From: an uncultured Pirellulaceae bacterium
GTDB taxonomy: Bacteria > Planctomycetota > Planctomycetia > Pirellulales > Pirellulaceae
Reading direction: 5' to 3'
DNA: 64,000 nucleotides
Assembly: GCA_937941455.1 (NCBI GenBank)
Contig: CALDHM010000005.1
Coordinates: forward strand, 1-64,000
The position numbers and the translations under genes were made by a program. The notes below the pieces were generated by a model that saw nothing but the letters and a program-made list of their open reading frames with translations, did not search any database and was not told the origin of the DNA. Each line of letters opens with the position of its first letter. The stretch's first letter is position 1. Positions 37,614 through 47,227 of the stretch are shown one piece after another.

Positions 37614-39089
37614 ATGAGCGAAGCCAAATCTCCTGACACCTTGGTAACTCAACCCGACCGTGGGCACTCGCCGGACACACAAACCGGCGACTCGGGACCG
37701 ATCTACGATACGATCATCATCGGCGCCGGCATGAGCGGGATCGCCGCGGGAATCCGCTTGGCTTATTACGATCAGCGGGTATGCATTCTCGAAAAGCACT
37801 ACACGATCGGCGGCCTCAATTCGTTTTATCGTTTGAACAAGCGTGACTACGACGTCGGCCTGCACGCGGTCACGAACTTCACAGAGAAGGGGGCGAAGAA
37901 AGGCCCCTTTTCCCGCATCCTCCGCCAGCTGCGGTTTAAGTGGGAGGACTTCGCCCTGGCTCCGCAACGCCGCTCGCGCATCGCCTTTCCGGAAATCGAG
38001 CTCCATTTCACGAACGACATCGAACAGCTCACCGCCGAAATCGGCCAAAAATTTCCGCACTGCGTCGACCGCTGGCAGAGGCTGGTCGGTAGCATCACCG
38101 ATTACGACGACCTTGATCAGGCTGCCTTCGAGATCTCGGCGCGGCAGCGCTTGGAGGAAGCCTTGGGCGATCCCTTGCTGATCAACATGCTGCTGTGCCC
38201 GTTGATGTGGTACGGCAATCCCCGCGAACATGATATGGCTTGGGGGCAGTTTTGCATCATGTTTCGTAGCATCTTTCTGGAGGGGTTCGCGCGGCCGTAT
38301 CGCGGCGTGCGCCTGATCCTGAAAAACCTGATCAAGAAATTCCGGGCGTTGGGAGGAGAACTCAAACTGCGGCATGGAGTGGCCAAGATTTTGACCGAGA
38401 ACGGATGGGCGATCGGCGTCGAACTCGAGAACGGCAACCGCATTTACGGCAAACGAATTTTGTCCTCGGCCGGCTTGGTTGAAACCTTGCGAATGTGCGA
38501 TCAAACCAGTGAACCGGATCCACGGATGGCTGGACAGATGTCCTTCATCGAATCGATTTCGGTGCTAGACCGGCAACCGGAGGAACTGGGGTTTGCGGAT
38601 ACGATCGTCTTCTTCAACGACTCACCCGATTTCCATTGGACTCCACCCGCCGATGAATTATGCGATGTGCGGACAGGGGTCATTTGTTCGCCGAATAACT
38701 ACGATTACGATCTCCAGGAAGGGCAACTCCCCGAGGGAATTATCCGCCTGACGACGATCGCTAGTTTCGATCGCTGGAATAAACTGGACGAGGCGACGTA
38801 TCGCCGGGAAAAATTCCGCTGGTACGATCGTTCCGTGGCGTCATGCGTCCGCTTCATTCCCGATTTCCGTCCGCATGTCATCGACATCGACATGTTCACG
38901 CCGACCACGATCCGCCGATTTACCTGGCATGAAAACGGCGCGGTCTACGGGGCCCCCGACAAGAAACTCGACGGCACAACCCACATCCCGAACCTTTTTC
39001 TATGCGGCACCGACCAGGGCTTCGTGGGGATCATCGGCGCAATGATGAGCGGCATTTCGATGGCCAACCAACATTGCCTGAAGGATTGA
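37614..39089 (+). CDS. FAD-dependent phytoene desaturase-like oxidoreductase
   Basis: A 491-residue flavoenzyme of the phytoene desaturase/CrtI-like amine oxidase superfamily. The dinucleotide-binding motif is TIIIGAGMSGIAAGIRLAYY, followed by VCILEKHYTIGGLNSF. The C-terminal FAD region is LFLCGTDQGFVGIIGAMMSG. The region RPYRGVRLILKNLIKKFRAL matches substrate-side helices of CrtI-like enzymes. With the upstream condensing enzyme and ACP, it probably desaturates or isomerises an ACP-bound chain. The ATG at 37614 follows AAGGGG at a good distance; an in-frame start at 37542 is less likely. Confidence 0.85.
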   Translation: MSEAKSPDTLVTQPDRGHSPDTQTGDSGPIYDTIIIGAGMSGIAAGIRLAYYDQRVCILEKHYTIGGLNSFYRLNKRDYDVGLHAVTNFTEKGAKKGPFSRILRQLRFKWEDFALAPQRRSRIAFPEIELHFTNDIEQLTAEIGQKFPHCVDRWQRLVGSITDYDDLDQAAFEISARQRLEEALGDPLLINMLLCPLMWYGNPREHDMAWGQFCIMFRSIFLEGFARPYRGVRLILKNLIKKFRALGGELKLRHGVAKILTENGWAIGVELENGNRIYGKRILSSAGLVETLRMCDQTSEPDPRMAGQMSFIESISVLDRQPEELGFADTIVFFNDSPDFHWTPPADELCDVRTGVICSPNNYDYDLQEGQLPEGIIRLTTIASFDRWNKLDEATYRREKFRWYDRSVASCVRFIPDFRPHVIDIDMFTPTTIRRFTWHENGAVYGAPDKKLDGTTHIPNLFLCGTDQGFVGIIGAMMSGISMANQHCLKD

Positions 39090-39366
39090 ACGGCCCGCAA
39101 TCTCCAAAGGGTCGCGACACCGTCGCGACTTCTTCGCCATGCGATGGCGTTCGACTGCCTGCCGACACTGCAGCGCGATCGATCGGGATGGTCCTCGCTG
39201 CCTGATCCCTTGCGGTCTCTTGGGGCGCGCCCTTGCCTCCCGGAGCTTCGTGCACTGTTGGTAGCGAGAGCTTGGAGCGCCAAACGGTCCAGCCCCGAGA
39301 AAATGGGGTCCGGTTCATCGCCGGGACACAAAGCCTAGCTCGTCAAGCCGCGTCGTAGGCTGAGCA
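39090..39366. other. Convergent intergenic region, no gene seen
   Basis: About 275 bases between the FAD enzyme and acnA. No open frame with coding character; no clear terminator with a T-run was found. Confidence 0.4.
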
Positions 39367-42069
39367 CTATCCCAGCAAATGTCGCAGCACGGTTTGCAGG
39401 ATGCCGCCGTTGCGGAAGTAGTCGATTTCGACGGGGGTGTCGATCCGGACGGTCGCCTTGAAGCGGATCGCCTTCCCGTCGGGCTTGGTCGCCACGACTT
39501 GGATCGTTGAGCGCGGCTCGAGCCGATCGTCGATCGGGATTTCGAACGTTTCGGTGCCGTCCAAGGCAAGAGACTGCGCGGTTTGGCCTTCGGCGAATTG
39601 GAGCGGCAGAACTCCCATGCCGACCAGGTTACTGCGATGGATGCGTTCGTAGCTCGCCGCGATCACGGCCTTGACGCCGAGTAGCATCGTCCCCTTGGCA
39701 GCCCAGTCGCGGCTGCTGCCGGTGCCATACTCCGTCCCGGCCAGGACGACCAATGGCACCCCTTCCGCCTTGTACTTTATGGCGGCCTCATAGATTGTCA
39801 TTGGTTTACCGGAGGGTTGGTGGACGGTCAGGCCACCTTCGGTGCCGGGTGCCATTTGGTTGCGGATGCGGATGTTGGCGAAGGTTCCACGCACCATCAC
39901 GCGGTCATTCCCGCGTCGCGAGCCGTAGCTATTGAAGTCGGCGGGTTGGACGCCGTGCTCCATGAGATATTTGGCAGCAGGGCTGTTTTTGGCGATCGAG
40001 CCTGCTGGCGAAATGTGGTCGGTGGTCACGCTGTCGCCCAGAATCGCCAGACAGCGGGCGGCGCGAATCGGTTGGATTTGGCCGACCTCGCGGGTGATCC
40101 CCTCCAGGAACGGGGGTTCCTGGATGTAGGTGCTGTTGGGGTCCCATCGATAGATTTCACCTGTGGCGGTTTCGATCGCATTCCACTCGGCGTTGGCCTC
40201 GAAGCAGTTCGCGTACTGGCTGGTGAACATGTCGGGGGTGATCGACTGGCGAATGGCCTCGGCGACCTCCTGCTGAGTTGGCCAGATGTCGGCCAAGAAG
40301 ACCGGCTTTCCGTCGGAACCCGTGCCTAGCGGTTCGGTTTGGAAATCGATGTCGGTGGTTCCCGCCAGCGCGTAGGCGACGACGAGGGGGGGGCTAGCCA
40401 AGTAATTGGCCTTGGTGTGGGGGTTGACGCGTCCCTCGAAGTTCCGGTTGCCACTGAGGACGGCCGAAGCGACTAGTTCGCCGGAGGTGATCGCCTGGGC
40501 GACTGGTTCCGGGAGGGGGCCACTATTGCCGATGCAGGTCGTGCAGCCGTAGCCAACGGTTTGGAAACCGAGTTGGTCCAAGGCTTGATTGACGCCAGCT
40601 CGCTCGAAGTACTCGGTGACGACGCGGGATCCGGGAGCAAGGCTGGTTTTGACGTACGGCTTGACCGCCAAGCCCTTGGCGACCGCCTTTTGGGCAAGGA
40701 GCCCTGCGGCGAGCATGACTGACGGATTGCTGGTGTTGGTACAACTGGTGATGGCCGCGATCACGACCGCGCCGTGACCGATTTGGTGGGCATGGCCGTT
40801 GCGCACGGTGCCGGTGCGGCTGAGATCTTCGGGCTTGAGGCCGAAGCCCCGCTCGGCGATGGGCGCCGTCAGCGATTTTCGGAACGACGACTTCATGTCG
40901 GACAGGCGCACGCGATCTTGGGGTCGCTTCGGTCCGGCGAGGGACGGTTCGACCGTCGACAGATCGAGCTTAAGGGTGTCGGTGAAAGTCGGCGTGGGAG
41001 CCGAATCGGTGCGGAAGATCCCTTGGGTCTTGGCGTAAGCCTCGACGAAGTGGACTTCCTCGTCTGTTCGGCCGGTGCGGGAAAGATAATTGAGCGTTTC
41101 GGAATCAATCGGGAAAAAGCCCATGGTGGCCCCGTACTCCGGAGCCATATTGGCGATCGTGGCCCGGTCGGCGAGTGACATGTTCGAGACGCCGGGACCA
41201 TAAAACTCGACGAACTTGTCGACCACTCCTTTCTTCCGCAGCATCTCGGTCACGGTCAGCACAAGGTCGGTCGCGGTGGTGCCGGGCTGGAGTTGCCCCG
41301 TGATTTCGAAACCGATGACTTGGGGCATCAGCATGTAGATCGGCTGGCCAAGCATGGCTGCCTCGGCTTCGATCCCTCCCACGCCCCAACCCAGGACGCC
41401 CAGGCCGTTGATCATGGTCGTGTGACTGTCGGTTCCCACCAACGTGTCGGGGACACCGAGAGGACCCTTGGCATCGCTGCGGCGGAAGACCCCCTTGGCC
41501 AGGAATTCGAGGTTGACCTGATGAACGATCCCGACGTTCGGCGGCACGACGCGGAAATTATCGAAAGCCTGTTGGCCCCAACGCAGAAATTCGTACCGTT
41601 CGCGATTCCGTTCGAATTCCAAATGCACGTTTTTCGACAGGGCGTCGTCTGAACCGAAGAAATCGACTTGGACGCTGTGATCGATCACCAGATCGACCGG
41701 GATCAGCGGATTGATCTTGCGCGGATCTCCCCCCAATCGGGCCATCGCCGCCCGCATAGCGGCCAAGTCGACGACGGCGGGCACGCCGGTAAAGTCCTGC
41801 AGGACAACACGGGCAGGTTTGAAGGGGATTTCGACTTTGGCAGGATTGGCCGCATTCCAGCCGGCGAGATTCACGACGTCATCCTCGCGAACAGCATGAC
41901 CATCGCAATTCCGCAGCACCGCCTCGAGCAAGACGCGGATGGAATAGGGGAGGCGGGAGATTTTAGTTAGCCCTTGGTCCTCGAGGGTACTGAGTCGATA
42001 AATACCGCAGGGGCCCGACTTAGTTTCAAATTCGCCACGGGCTCCAAACGGATCGATGATTTTGGTCAT
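39367..42069 (-). CDS. acnA: Aconitate hydratase (AcnA/IRP type)
   Basis: A 900-residue [4Fe-4S] enzyme of the citric acid cycle converting citrate to isocitrate. Cluster Cys are in [14 protein letters not shown] and [16 protein letters not shown]. Other motifs: [54 protein letters not shown], and [16 protein letters not shown]. Length and order fit the AcnA class rather than AcnB. I chose the ATG at 42069 ([14 protein letters not shown]); the frame is open another 61 codons but the extra part is Arg-rich and unlike the family. It is divergent from glgC. Confidence 0.97.
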   Translation of the reverse strand: MTKIIDPFGARGEFETKSGPCGIYRLSTLEDQGLTKISRLPYSIRVLLEAVLRNCDGHAVREDDVVNLAGWNAANPAKVEIPFKPARVVLQDFTGVPAVVDLAAMRAAMARLGGDPRKINPLIPVDLVIDHSVQVDFFGSDDALSKNVHLEFERNRERYEFLRWGQQAFDNFRVVPPNVGIVHQVNLEFLAKGVFRRSDAKGPLGVPDTLVGTDSHTTMINGLGVLGWGVGGIEAEAAMLGQPIYMLMPQVIGFEITGQLQPGTTATDLVLTVTEMLRKKGVVDKFVEFYGPGVSNMSLADRATIANMAPEYGATMGFFPIDSETLNYLSRTGRTDEEVHFVEAYAKTQGIFRTDSAPTPTFTDTLKLDLSTVEPSLAGPKRPQDRVRLSDMKSSFRKSLTAPIAERGFGLKPEDLSRTGTVRNGHAHQIGHGAVVIAAITSCTNTSNPSVMLAAGLLAQKAVAKGLAVKPYVKTSLAPGSRVVTEYFERAGVNQALDQLGFQTVGYGCTTCIGNSGPLPEPVAQAITSGELVASAVLSGNRNFEGRVNPHTKANYLASPPLVVAYALAGTTDIDFQTEPLGTGSDGKPVFLADIWPTQQEVAEAIRQSITPDMFTSQYANCFEANAEWNAIETATGEIYRWDPNSTYIQEPPFLEGITREVGQIQPIRAARCLAILGDSVTTDHISPAGSIAKNSPAAKYLMEHGVQPADFNSYGSRRGNDRVMVRGTFANIRIRNQMAPGTEGGLTVHQPSGKPMTIYEAAIKYKAEGVPLVVLAGTEYGTGSSRDWAAKGTMLLGVKAVIAASYERIHRSNLVGMGVLPLQFAEGQTAQSLALDGTETFEIPIDDRLEPRSTIQVVATKPDGKAIRFKATVRIDTPVEIDYFRNGGILQTVLRHLLG

Positions 42070-42264
42070 AAACTCTTGCAGCAAAATTTCGGAGGTGCGT
42101 CGTGTCGCGCCGGCAGTCCAGATGATCGCCAGATCGCTCCTTAGTTTCTGTTTTTTTCCGCCAAAAGTCAACCAATGGCCCGCGGTGAGTCGAAGCGTTT
42201 GGCAAGTGGGGCGGGCAGCTCTGCGACGGTGCTCGCGTCGTACCGTTCTCATTTTTGGCGAGGG

Positions 42265-42296
42265 TTGCTGACCCGCGTCAGAATACCCTTTACAAT
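42265..42296 (+). promoter_or_regulatory. Candidate glgC promoter with internal palindrome
   Basis: A -10-like TACAAT (42291-42296) lies 53 bases before the glgC start. Between it and a -35-like TTGCTG (42265-42270) lies the dyad CTGAC-CCGC-GTCAG (42268-42281), a possible operator. The 20-base spacing is longer than usual, so the -35 call is weak. Confidence 0.3.
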
Positions 42297-42348
42297 CTCG
42301 TCAGTTTGGCGGAACGCTTTTATCGAACACAATCGGCGGCGGGAACTG

Positions 42349-43665
42349 ATGACCATGAAGAATGTGGTGGCACTCGTGTTGGGAGGGGGGCGGGGGACTC
42401 GCTTGTTTCCCCTGACGGCGATTCGATCCAAGCCAGCAGTGCCGCTGGGGGGCATGTATCGCTTGATCGATATTCCCATCTCCAACTGCATCAATAGCGA
42501 TATCAACCAGATTTACGTGCTGACGCAGTTCATGAGCGTCAGCCTGCATCAACACATCCGCCGCAGTTATAACTTCGACCGGTTCAGTGGGGGCTTCGTC
42601 GAGATCCTGGCGGCACAGGAAACGATGGATCACGGAACCAGTTGGTACCAAGGGACCGCCGACGCCGTGCGAAAGAATCTTACCTATATCGATCAGCGGC
42701 ATGTCGATTATGTGGTGATCCTGTCGGGCGATCAACTTTATCGGATGGACTTCGCGCACATGCTGGCGGAGCATCAGCGAACCGGTGCCGACGTGTCGAT
42801 CGCTTGTATGCCGGTCACTGAGGCTCAAGCTCGCGCATTCGGCGTGATGCGGCTCGATGCCGATGGCAGCGTCAAAGGTTTTTTGGAAAAACCGCAGACG
42901 GCCGAAGAACTCGACCTGGTTCGCACTGATCCGGCTTTGCTGCAAGCCCGCGGGTTCAAGGACTCGCAGCGGAACGTGATGGCCAGCATGGGAATTTACA
43001 TTTTCAACAAGGAGGTGCTCCGCAAGGTCCTGGTCAAAACCAATTATCAGGACTTTGGCAAGGAGGTTTTTCCGGCCACGATTCGGACCCATCGCGTGCA
43101 GTCGTACTGGTTCGACGGATACTGGGAGGACATCGGAACGATTCGCTCCTTCTACGAGGCCAATTTGAGCCTAGCGCAGGTGAATCCTCCCTTCGACTTG
43201 GCCAGAGCCGATTCGGTGGTCTACACTCGCCCCCGCTTTCTGCCCCCAACACGCGCAGGGAAGGCACGAATTTCCAACAGTCTCATCGCCAATGGTTGTA
43301 AGATCGGGGATGATGTGGTCATCGAAAACAGCATCATCGGACTGCGAACGACCATCGCCGACGGAGCAACGATCCGCAATACAATTTTGATGGGGGCGGA
43401 CTTCTATCAAACGCCCCAAGAACTAAGAGAAATCCAAGCCCAAGGGGAATTGCCGATTGGCATCGGCGCGGGGGCTGTCATCGACGGAGCGATCATCGAC
43501 AAAAATTGTTGCATCGGCCCCGGTGTCGAAATCGTCAATCATCGGCAGGTCCAAGAAACACCGCTGGATCATCCCCAGTTCGTCATTCGGGATGGTATTC
43601 CGGTGATCGTGAAACATGCGGCGCTGCCGCCAAGTTGGAAGCTGAGCGACCATTGCGGGGCGTGA
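42349..43665 (+). CDS. glgC: Glucose-1-phosphate adenylyltransferase (ADP-glucose pyrophosphorylase)
   Basis: A 438-residue enzyme making ADP-glucose from glucose-1-phosphate and ATP, the committed step of bacterial glycogen synthesis. Motifs: VLGGGRGTRLFPLTAIRSKP, PLGGMYRLIDIPISNC, ILSGDQLYRMDF, GFLEKPQT, and SYWFDGYWEDIGTIRSFYEA. The C-terminal third is a left-handed beta-helix (ISNSLIANGCKIGDDVVIEN; GAVIDGAIIDKNCCIGPGVE) that holds the allosteric region. The ATG at 42349 gives MTMKNVVALVLGG; the frame is open further upstream, across the acnA promoter region. Confidence 0.95.
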   Translation: MTMKNVVALVLGGGRGTRLFPLTAIRSKPAVPLGGMYRLIDIPISNCINSDINQIYVLTQFMSVSLHQHIRRSYNFDRFSGGFVEILAAQETMDHGTSWYQGTADAVRKNLTYIDQRHVDYVVILSGDQLYRMDFAHMLAEHQRTGADVSIACMPVTEAQARAFGVMRLDADGSVKGFLEKPQTAEELDLVRTDPALLQARGFKDSQRNVMASMGIYIFNKEVLRKVLVKTNYQDFGKEVFPATIRTHRVQSYWFDGYWEDIGTIRSFYEANLSLAQVNPPFDLARADSVVYTRPRFLPPTRAGKARISNSLIANGCKIGDDVVIENSIIGLRTTIADGATIRNTILMGADFYQTPQELREIQAQGELPIGIGAGAVIDGAIIDKNCCIGPGVEIVNHRQVQETPLDHPQFVIRDGIPVIVKHAALPPSWKLSDHCGA

Positions 43666-43733
43666 CCTGCGAGTTTGGTGCCCTGGGGACGTGCCCACCC
43701 TCTCCGGGCCTGTAGTCCGACGCGCCCTCCTGT

Positions 43734-43773
43734 GGGTGGAGAGTGGATGAAAGTGTGCGGGTGGAGAGTGGAT
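43734..43773. repeat. Short direct repeat between glgC and the BatA-like gene
   Basis: GGGTGGAGAGTGGAT occurs at 43734-43748 and again at 43759-43773, a period of 25 bases, in the 187-base convergent gap. Confidence 0.7.
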
Positions 43774-43852
43774 TGATGGATCTTGCCCCCCTCTCCAGCT
43801 CGCAGCGCGAGGCGTGAATAGAGCGAGCGGGAGTCGCCGGTTGCGATCGCCG

Positions 43853-46321
43853 TTAACGATACAAGCGGCCTAGGCGGAACAATTCCAGTAGGGAGTGCGA
43901 CTTGGAACTCGTGGGGCGATTGTAGAAGCGATTGCTCATCAAATATTCCATCGCGAACACGACGCACAGCATTAGAATGATCAACGGGTAGAATTCTTGC
44001 CCGGTCCTGGTGGTTCCTTGTTGCCGCGCGATTTCCAGTTTGTGCGCAGCCAATTGGTAACGGCCCTCGCCGAGGATTTGGTCGAGCCGGGAACGCTCGA
44101 TGCGGGTAAGGTCGGTGACGGAAGGGGGGAGGACCGAGCTGAAACCGCGTAGAATGGCCCGCTCGTCCTTGGTCCCCTTCAGTCGATAATGCCCGGGAAC
44201 ATCTGTGAAGCGGTAGCGAATCCGATCGTCATTGGCGGTCACCTTCGTCGGCGACCGGGTCAGCAAGGGCGTGAACAGCATATAGCTTTCCGGGAATTTT
44301 CTCGGATCATTTTTCAGCGTCGCCACTTGTCCTGCCGTGACGTTCAGGGTGTCGCGGCCAGCCTGCACGAGGTAAGCCGCAGCGTGGTGCAAAATGGTGA
44401 ACATCGCCCACGATTCGTAGCCGACTCCCGGCCCGTAGATCAGGCGATTCCAGGTCTGATTGGCTCGCGATTCGGTAATCGGCGTGGTCAAGGTCAAGAT
44501 TCGGCCGCGCCCCAAGCTCCGCTCGACCAACGCGGGTTCGCGGTTGGTGTACTCGAGCAGGACCTGCGTCGGATGTTGTGGGGCTTCTTCCAGCACAAGC
44601 CCCCAGTGCCGAAACACGGGATATTGTTGCCACGGAAAACTCGACTCGGTCCGCCGCAGCGTTTCGAACACGGGATGAGCCAGGCTTTGCGGGCTGACGT
44701 ACCAGAGCTTCTGTTCGGGATCGTCAAGGTCGAGCGGCCGTTCGAAGAGTAACGAGATATCGCCGCCGATCACGTCGCGAGCTACTGGTTGCCGGAAGCT
44801 GGGGTCGATGTTACTGCCGCGGCGAGCGTTATTACCCAGAAAAATCCCAATGCCCCCCCCTTGGTCCACAAAGTCCCTCAGACTCTTCCAGGCGAGTTCC
44901 TCCAGCGGTGGCGGATCAAGCAGAAAAATCGCTTGGAACTCGCGGAGGTCTTGGTCCAGCAATCGTTGCGGTTCGATTTCGGTCACGGCGTAGGGAGCGG
45001 CATCTGTAGCATCGGCACCACTACCGAGCACACCCAGCAAGACACGCGGATCGACTTGGGATGGAGCGACGACCAATACCGGCCAAGCCTCACCGACCTC
45101 GACCGTAAAATGCCGCGTGTTGTCCAGTTCCAAACCATCGCCACCGAAGATCGACAAGGTGCCGTGGTGCGTCCCCTCCGGCAGGCTGATTCCCAGTTGC
45201 ATTTGCAGGTTGATGCTACCGTCGGCGGGAATGCTGACCGTCTGTGTTTGGACCCAAACGTCCTCGGGGACTTTGGTTTTGCCATCCTCCACCATCGGTA
45301 ATCGCGGGTCGGGCTTTTCGACCGCCAATTGCACGATCCGTTCTTCGTCGATGCCTGAGGATGCCATGGTCGCTTCCACCGCCAACGCCGAAGACTTGGT
45401 CAGTCGTTCGGCGGCGAGCCGAAGATCTGAAATGGCCAGATTGATCGTCCGATCGGTGCCGACGTCGATGACGAAAACGGCAATGTTCGGGTCCTGTTTG
45501 AGTTTGGTGGCGACGTCGATGCCGCTGGACCAGCCGGTCTGTGTGAGGTCGGTGACGATATAGACTTCTTTCCGTTCCAGTGCGGCATTGCCGAGCAATT
45601 CCAAGCCGCGCCGCAAGGCCTCGGGGACCGTTCCGGCGAGGAAATCGACCTCGAGCGTATCGATTCGCTTTTGTGCGGCGGCCAAATCGACAGAGTAAAA
45701 GGGAGCGTTATTCCCGAGGTCCTGCACGGCGATTTGGCTGTCGGCGGGAAGTTGCGACAGGATCCAGCGAGCCATTTCTTGGGCCCGCGCCAGATGGCTA
45801 ACGTTTTCGCGAATGTAAGTCATTCGCGGGGAATTGTCGACGACCAGGAGTGCCGTCACCGGCTCGGCAGTCGTTGCCAGGGAGACGCTGCTTCCGGATT
45901 GCATCGCGCGATAAGCCAGAAAGCCAGCGATGGAAAAACATAGCATTGCGATCGCCAACAGGGACCGCATCAGAACCTGCGAGGCATGGACGCGGGCGCG
46001 GGTGGTCGCGAGCAAAATGAGTCCCAGTAACCCCAGCAAGCCGAATCCGACGACACCCAGCCAGGAGCGGAAGGCGGACTCCGCCACGGCCGGAGCGGCG
46101 AGAGCGAGGGCCAGCAACAGGATGATCAGCCCGCGCAGGGCCAGGAGCGTCCAGTGCCGGATCCGCATCGTGCGGCGCGATGAAAGTTGTTGCTCGCGGA
46201 GGAAGCGAATCGCGGGAAACTTCGCCAGCTTCGGCTTGGGCTGCATGAGGAAATGCAACACCACGGGGACTGCCAACAAGGCGACCCCCAGTAGCAACAC
46301 GATGGCATTCCCCAAGACCAC
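43853..46321 (-). CDS. BatA-like membrane protein with degenerate VWA domain (operon 1)
   Basis: An 822-residue protein. The N-terminus has two membrane helices of the BatA/aerotolerance type (GNAIVLLLGVALLAVPVVLH, and after FPAIRFLREQQLSSRRTMRI the helix WTLLALRGLIILLLALALAA), with further helices to about residue 135. The VWA-like domain begins TALLVVDNSPRMTYI; the metal-site motif DxSxS reads DNSPR, so the third position is not Ser. The rest is a large periplasmic region with a glutamine-amidotransferase-like fold (SLRDFVDQGGGIGIFLGNNA), and a final helix near the C-terminus (FYPLIILMLCVVFAMEYLM). It starts three bases after the DUF58 gene stop. Paralogue: 59345-61645. Confidence 0.82.
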   Translation of the reverse strand: MVLGNAIVLLLGVALLAVPVVLHFLMQPKPKLAKFPAIRFLREQQLSSRRTMRIRHWTLLALRGLIILLLALALAAPAVAESAFRSWLGVVGFGLLGLLGLILLATTRARVHASQVLMRSLLAIAMLCFSIAGFLAYRAMQSGSSVSLATTAEPVTALLVVDNSPRMTYIRENVSHLARAQEMARWILSQLPADSQIAVQDLGNNAPFYSVDLAAAQKRIDTLEVDFLAGTVPEALRRGLELLGNAALERKEVYIVTDLTQTGWSSGIDVATKLKQDPNIAVFVIDVGTDRTINLAISDLRLAAERLTKSSALAVEATMASSGIDEERIVQLAVEKPDPRLPMVEDGKTKVPEDVWVQTQTVSIPADGSINLQMQLGISLPEGTHHGTLSIFGGDGLELDNTRHFTVEVGEAWPVLVVAPSQVDPRVLLGVLGSGADATDAAPYAVTEIEPQRLLDQDLREFQAIFLLDPPPLEELAWKSLRDFVDQGGGIGIFLGNNARRGSNIDPSFRQPVARDVIGGDISLLFERPLDLDDPEQKLWYVSPQSLAHPVFETLRRTESSFPWQQYPVFRHWGLVLEEAPQHPTQVLLEYTNREPALVERSLGRGRILTLTTPITESRANQTWNRLIYGPGVGYESWAMFTILHHAAAYLVQAGRDTLNVTAGQVATLKNDPRKFPESYMLFTPLLTRSPTKVTANDDRIRYRFTDVPGHYRLKGTKDERAILRGFSSVLPPSVTDLTRIERSRLDQILGEGRYQLAAHKLEIARQQGTTRTGQEFYPLIILMLCVVFAMEYLMSNRFYNRPTSSKSHSLLELFRLGRLYR

Positions 46322-46324
46322 AGC

Positions 46325-47218
46325 TCAGGTCCTCAAACGTCGGTGAATCAGGTATTCCGTCAGAGCTTTGTCGAACTGCATGCTCGTATCGAGGGGCAGA
46401 TAGTCGACGCGGGCCTTCAGGGAGCGGAACTTCAATTCCTCGCGAAATTCCTCGACCGCCCGCAGATAGGCATCGCGGATCCCGGTGGCATCGGTATCGA
46501 CCTCAGTTCCGGATTCGGGATCGGTAAAGCGGTAGGCACCGCGGAAGGGGAAATGAACCTCGGCTTCGTCCATGATGTGAAACAAAATGATGTCGTGGCC
46601 GGCGTAGGCCAATTGGAACAAACTGTCGAGGTCGGCCGGATCATCCATCAGCAGATCCGAAAACACCATCAGGAGGCTTCGCTGCCGCAACATCGACTCG
46701 ATTTGCCGGCTTATTTTGGCGAAATTCGTCTTGCCGCTGGGACGGGTGTTGGCCAGGACCGACAGGATGCTGGCCAATTGTTGCCGCTTTGCTTTGGGAG
46801 GCAAGCTATCTCGGATCGCATCGTTGAAGGTGATCAAGCCGACCGGGTCATGCTGCATCACCATCAGGTAGGTCAGGGCCGCCGCCAAGCAGATCGCGTA
46901 GTCGAATTTAGTGAGCTCTTGGCGGTAGGTGTAGTCCATGGACGGGCTCAAGTCCATCAGCAAGAACCCGTTCAAATTCGATTCCGCCTCGAATTTTTTG
47001 ATGTAGTATTTGTCGGTTTTCGCGTAGACCTTCCAATCGATATTTTTCGGATCATCGCCGGGTGTGTAGCGCCGATGTTCGGCGAATTGGACACTCAGCC
47101 CATGCAACGGGCTGGCGTGCAAGCCGTGCAGAAATCCCTTGACGACGAACTGGGCCCGCAAATCCAGACGCTGGATTTGGTTGATGACATTCGGCTTGAG
47201 GTATTTTTCTACCGACAT
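46325..47218 (-). CDS. DUF58 protein (operon 1)
   Basis: A 297-residue soluble protein of the DUF58 family, which is nearly always coded beside MoxR ATPases. Signature stretches: GLSVQFAEHRRYTPGDDPKN, IDWKVYAKTDKYYIKKFEAE, and the VWA-like FLLMDLSPSMDYTY with an intact DxSxS motif. DUF58 proteins are thought to be partners or targets of MoxR chaperone activity at the membrane. It lies nine bases after the MoxR gene and three bases before the BatA-like gene. Paralogue at 58366-59298. Confidence 0.93.
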   Translation of the reverse strand: MSVEKYLKPNVINQIQRLDLRAQFVVKGFLHGLHASPLHGLSVQFAEHRRYTPGDDPKNIDWKVYAKTDKYYIKKFEAESNLNGFLLMDLSPSMDYTYRQELTKFDYAICLAAALTYLMVMQHDPVGLITFNDAIRDSLPPKAKRQQLASILSVLANTRPSGKTNFAKISRQIESMLRQRSLLMVFSDLLMDDPADLDSLFQLAYAGHDIILFHIMDEAEVHFPFRGAYRFTDPESGTEVDTDATGIRDAYLRAVEEFREELKFRSLKARVDYLPLDTSMQFDKALTEYLIHRRLRT

Positions 47219-47227
47219 GCGGGGCGG

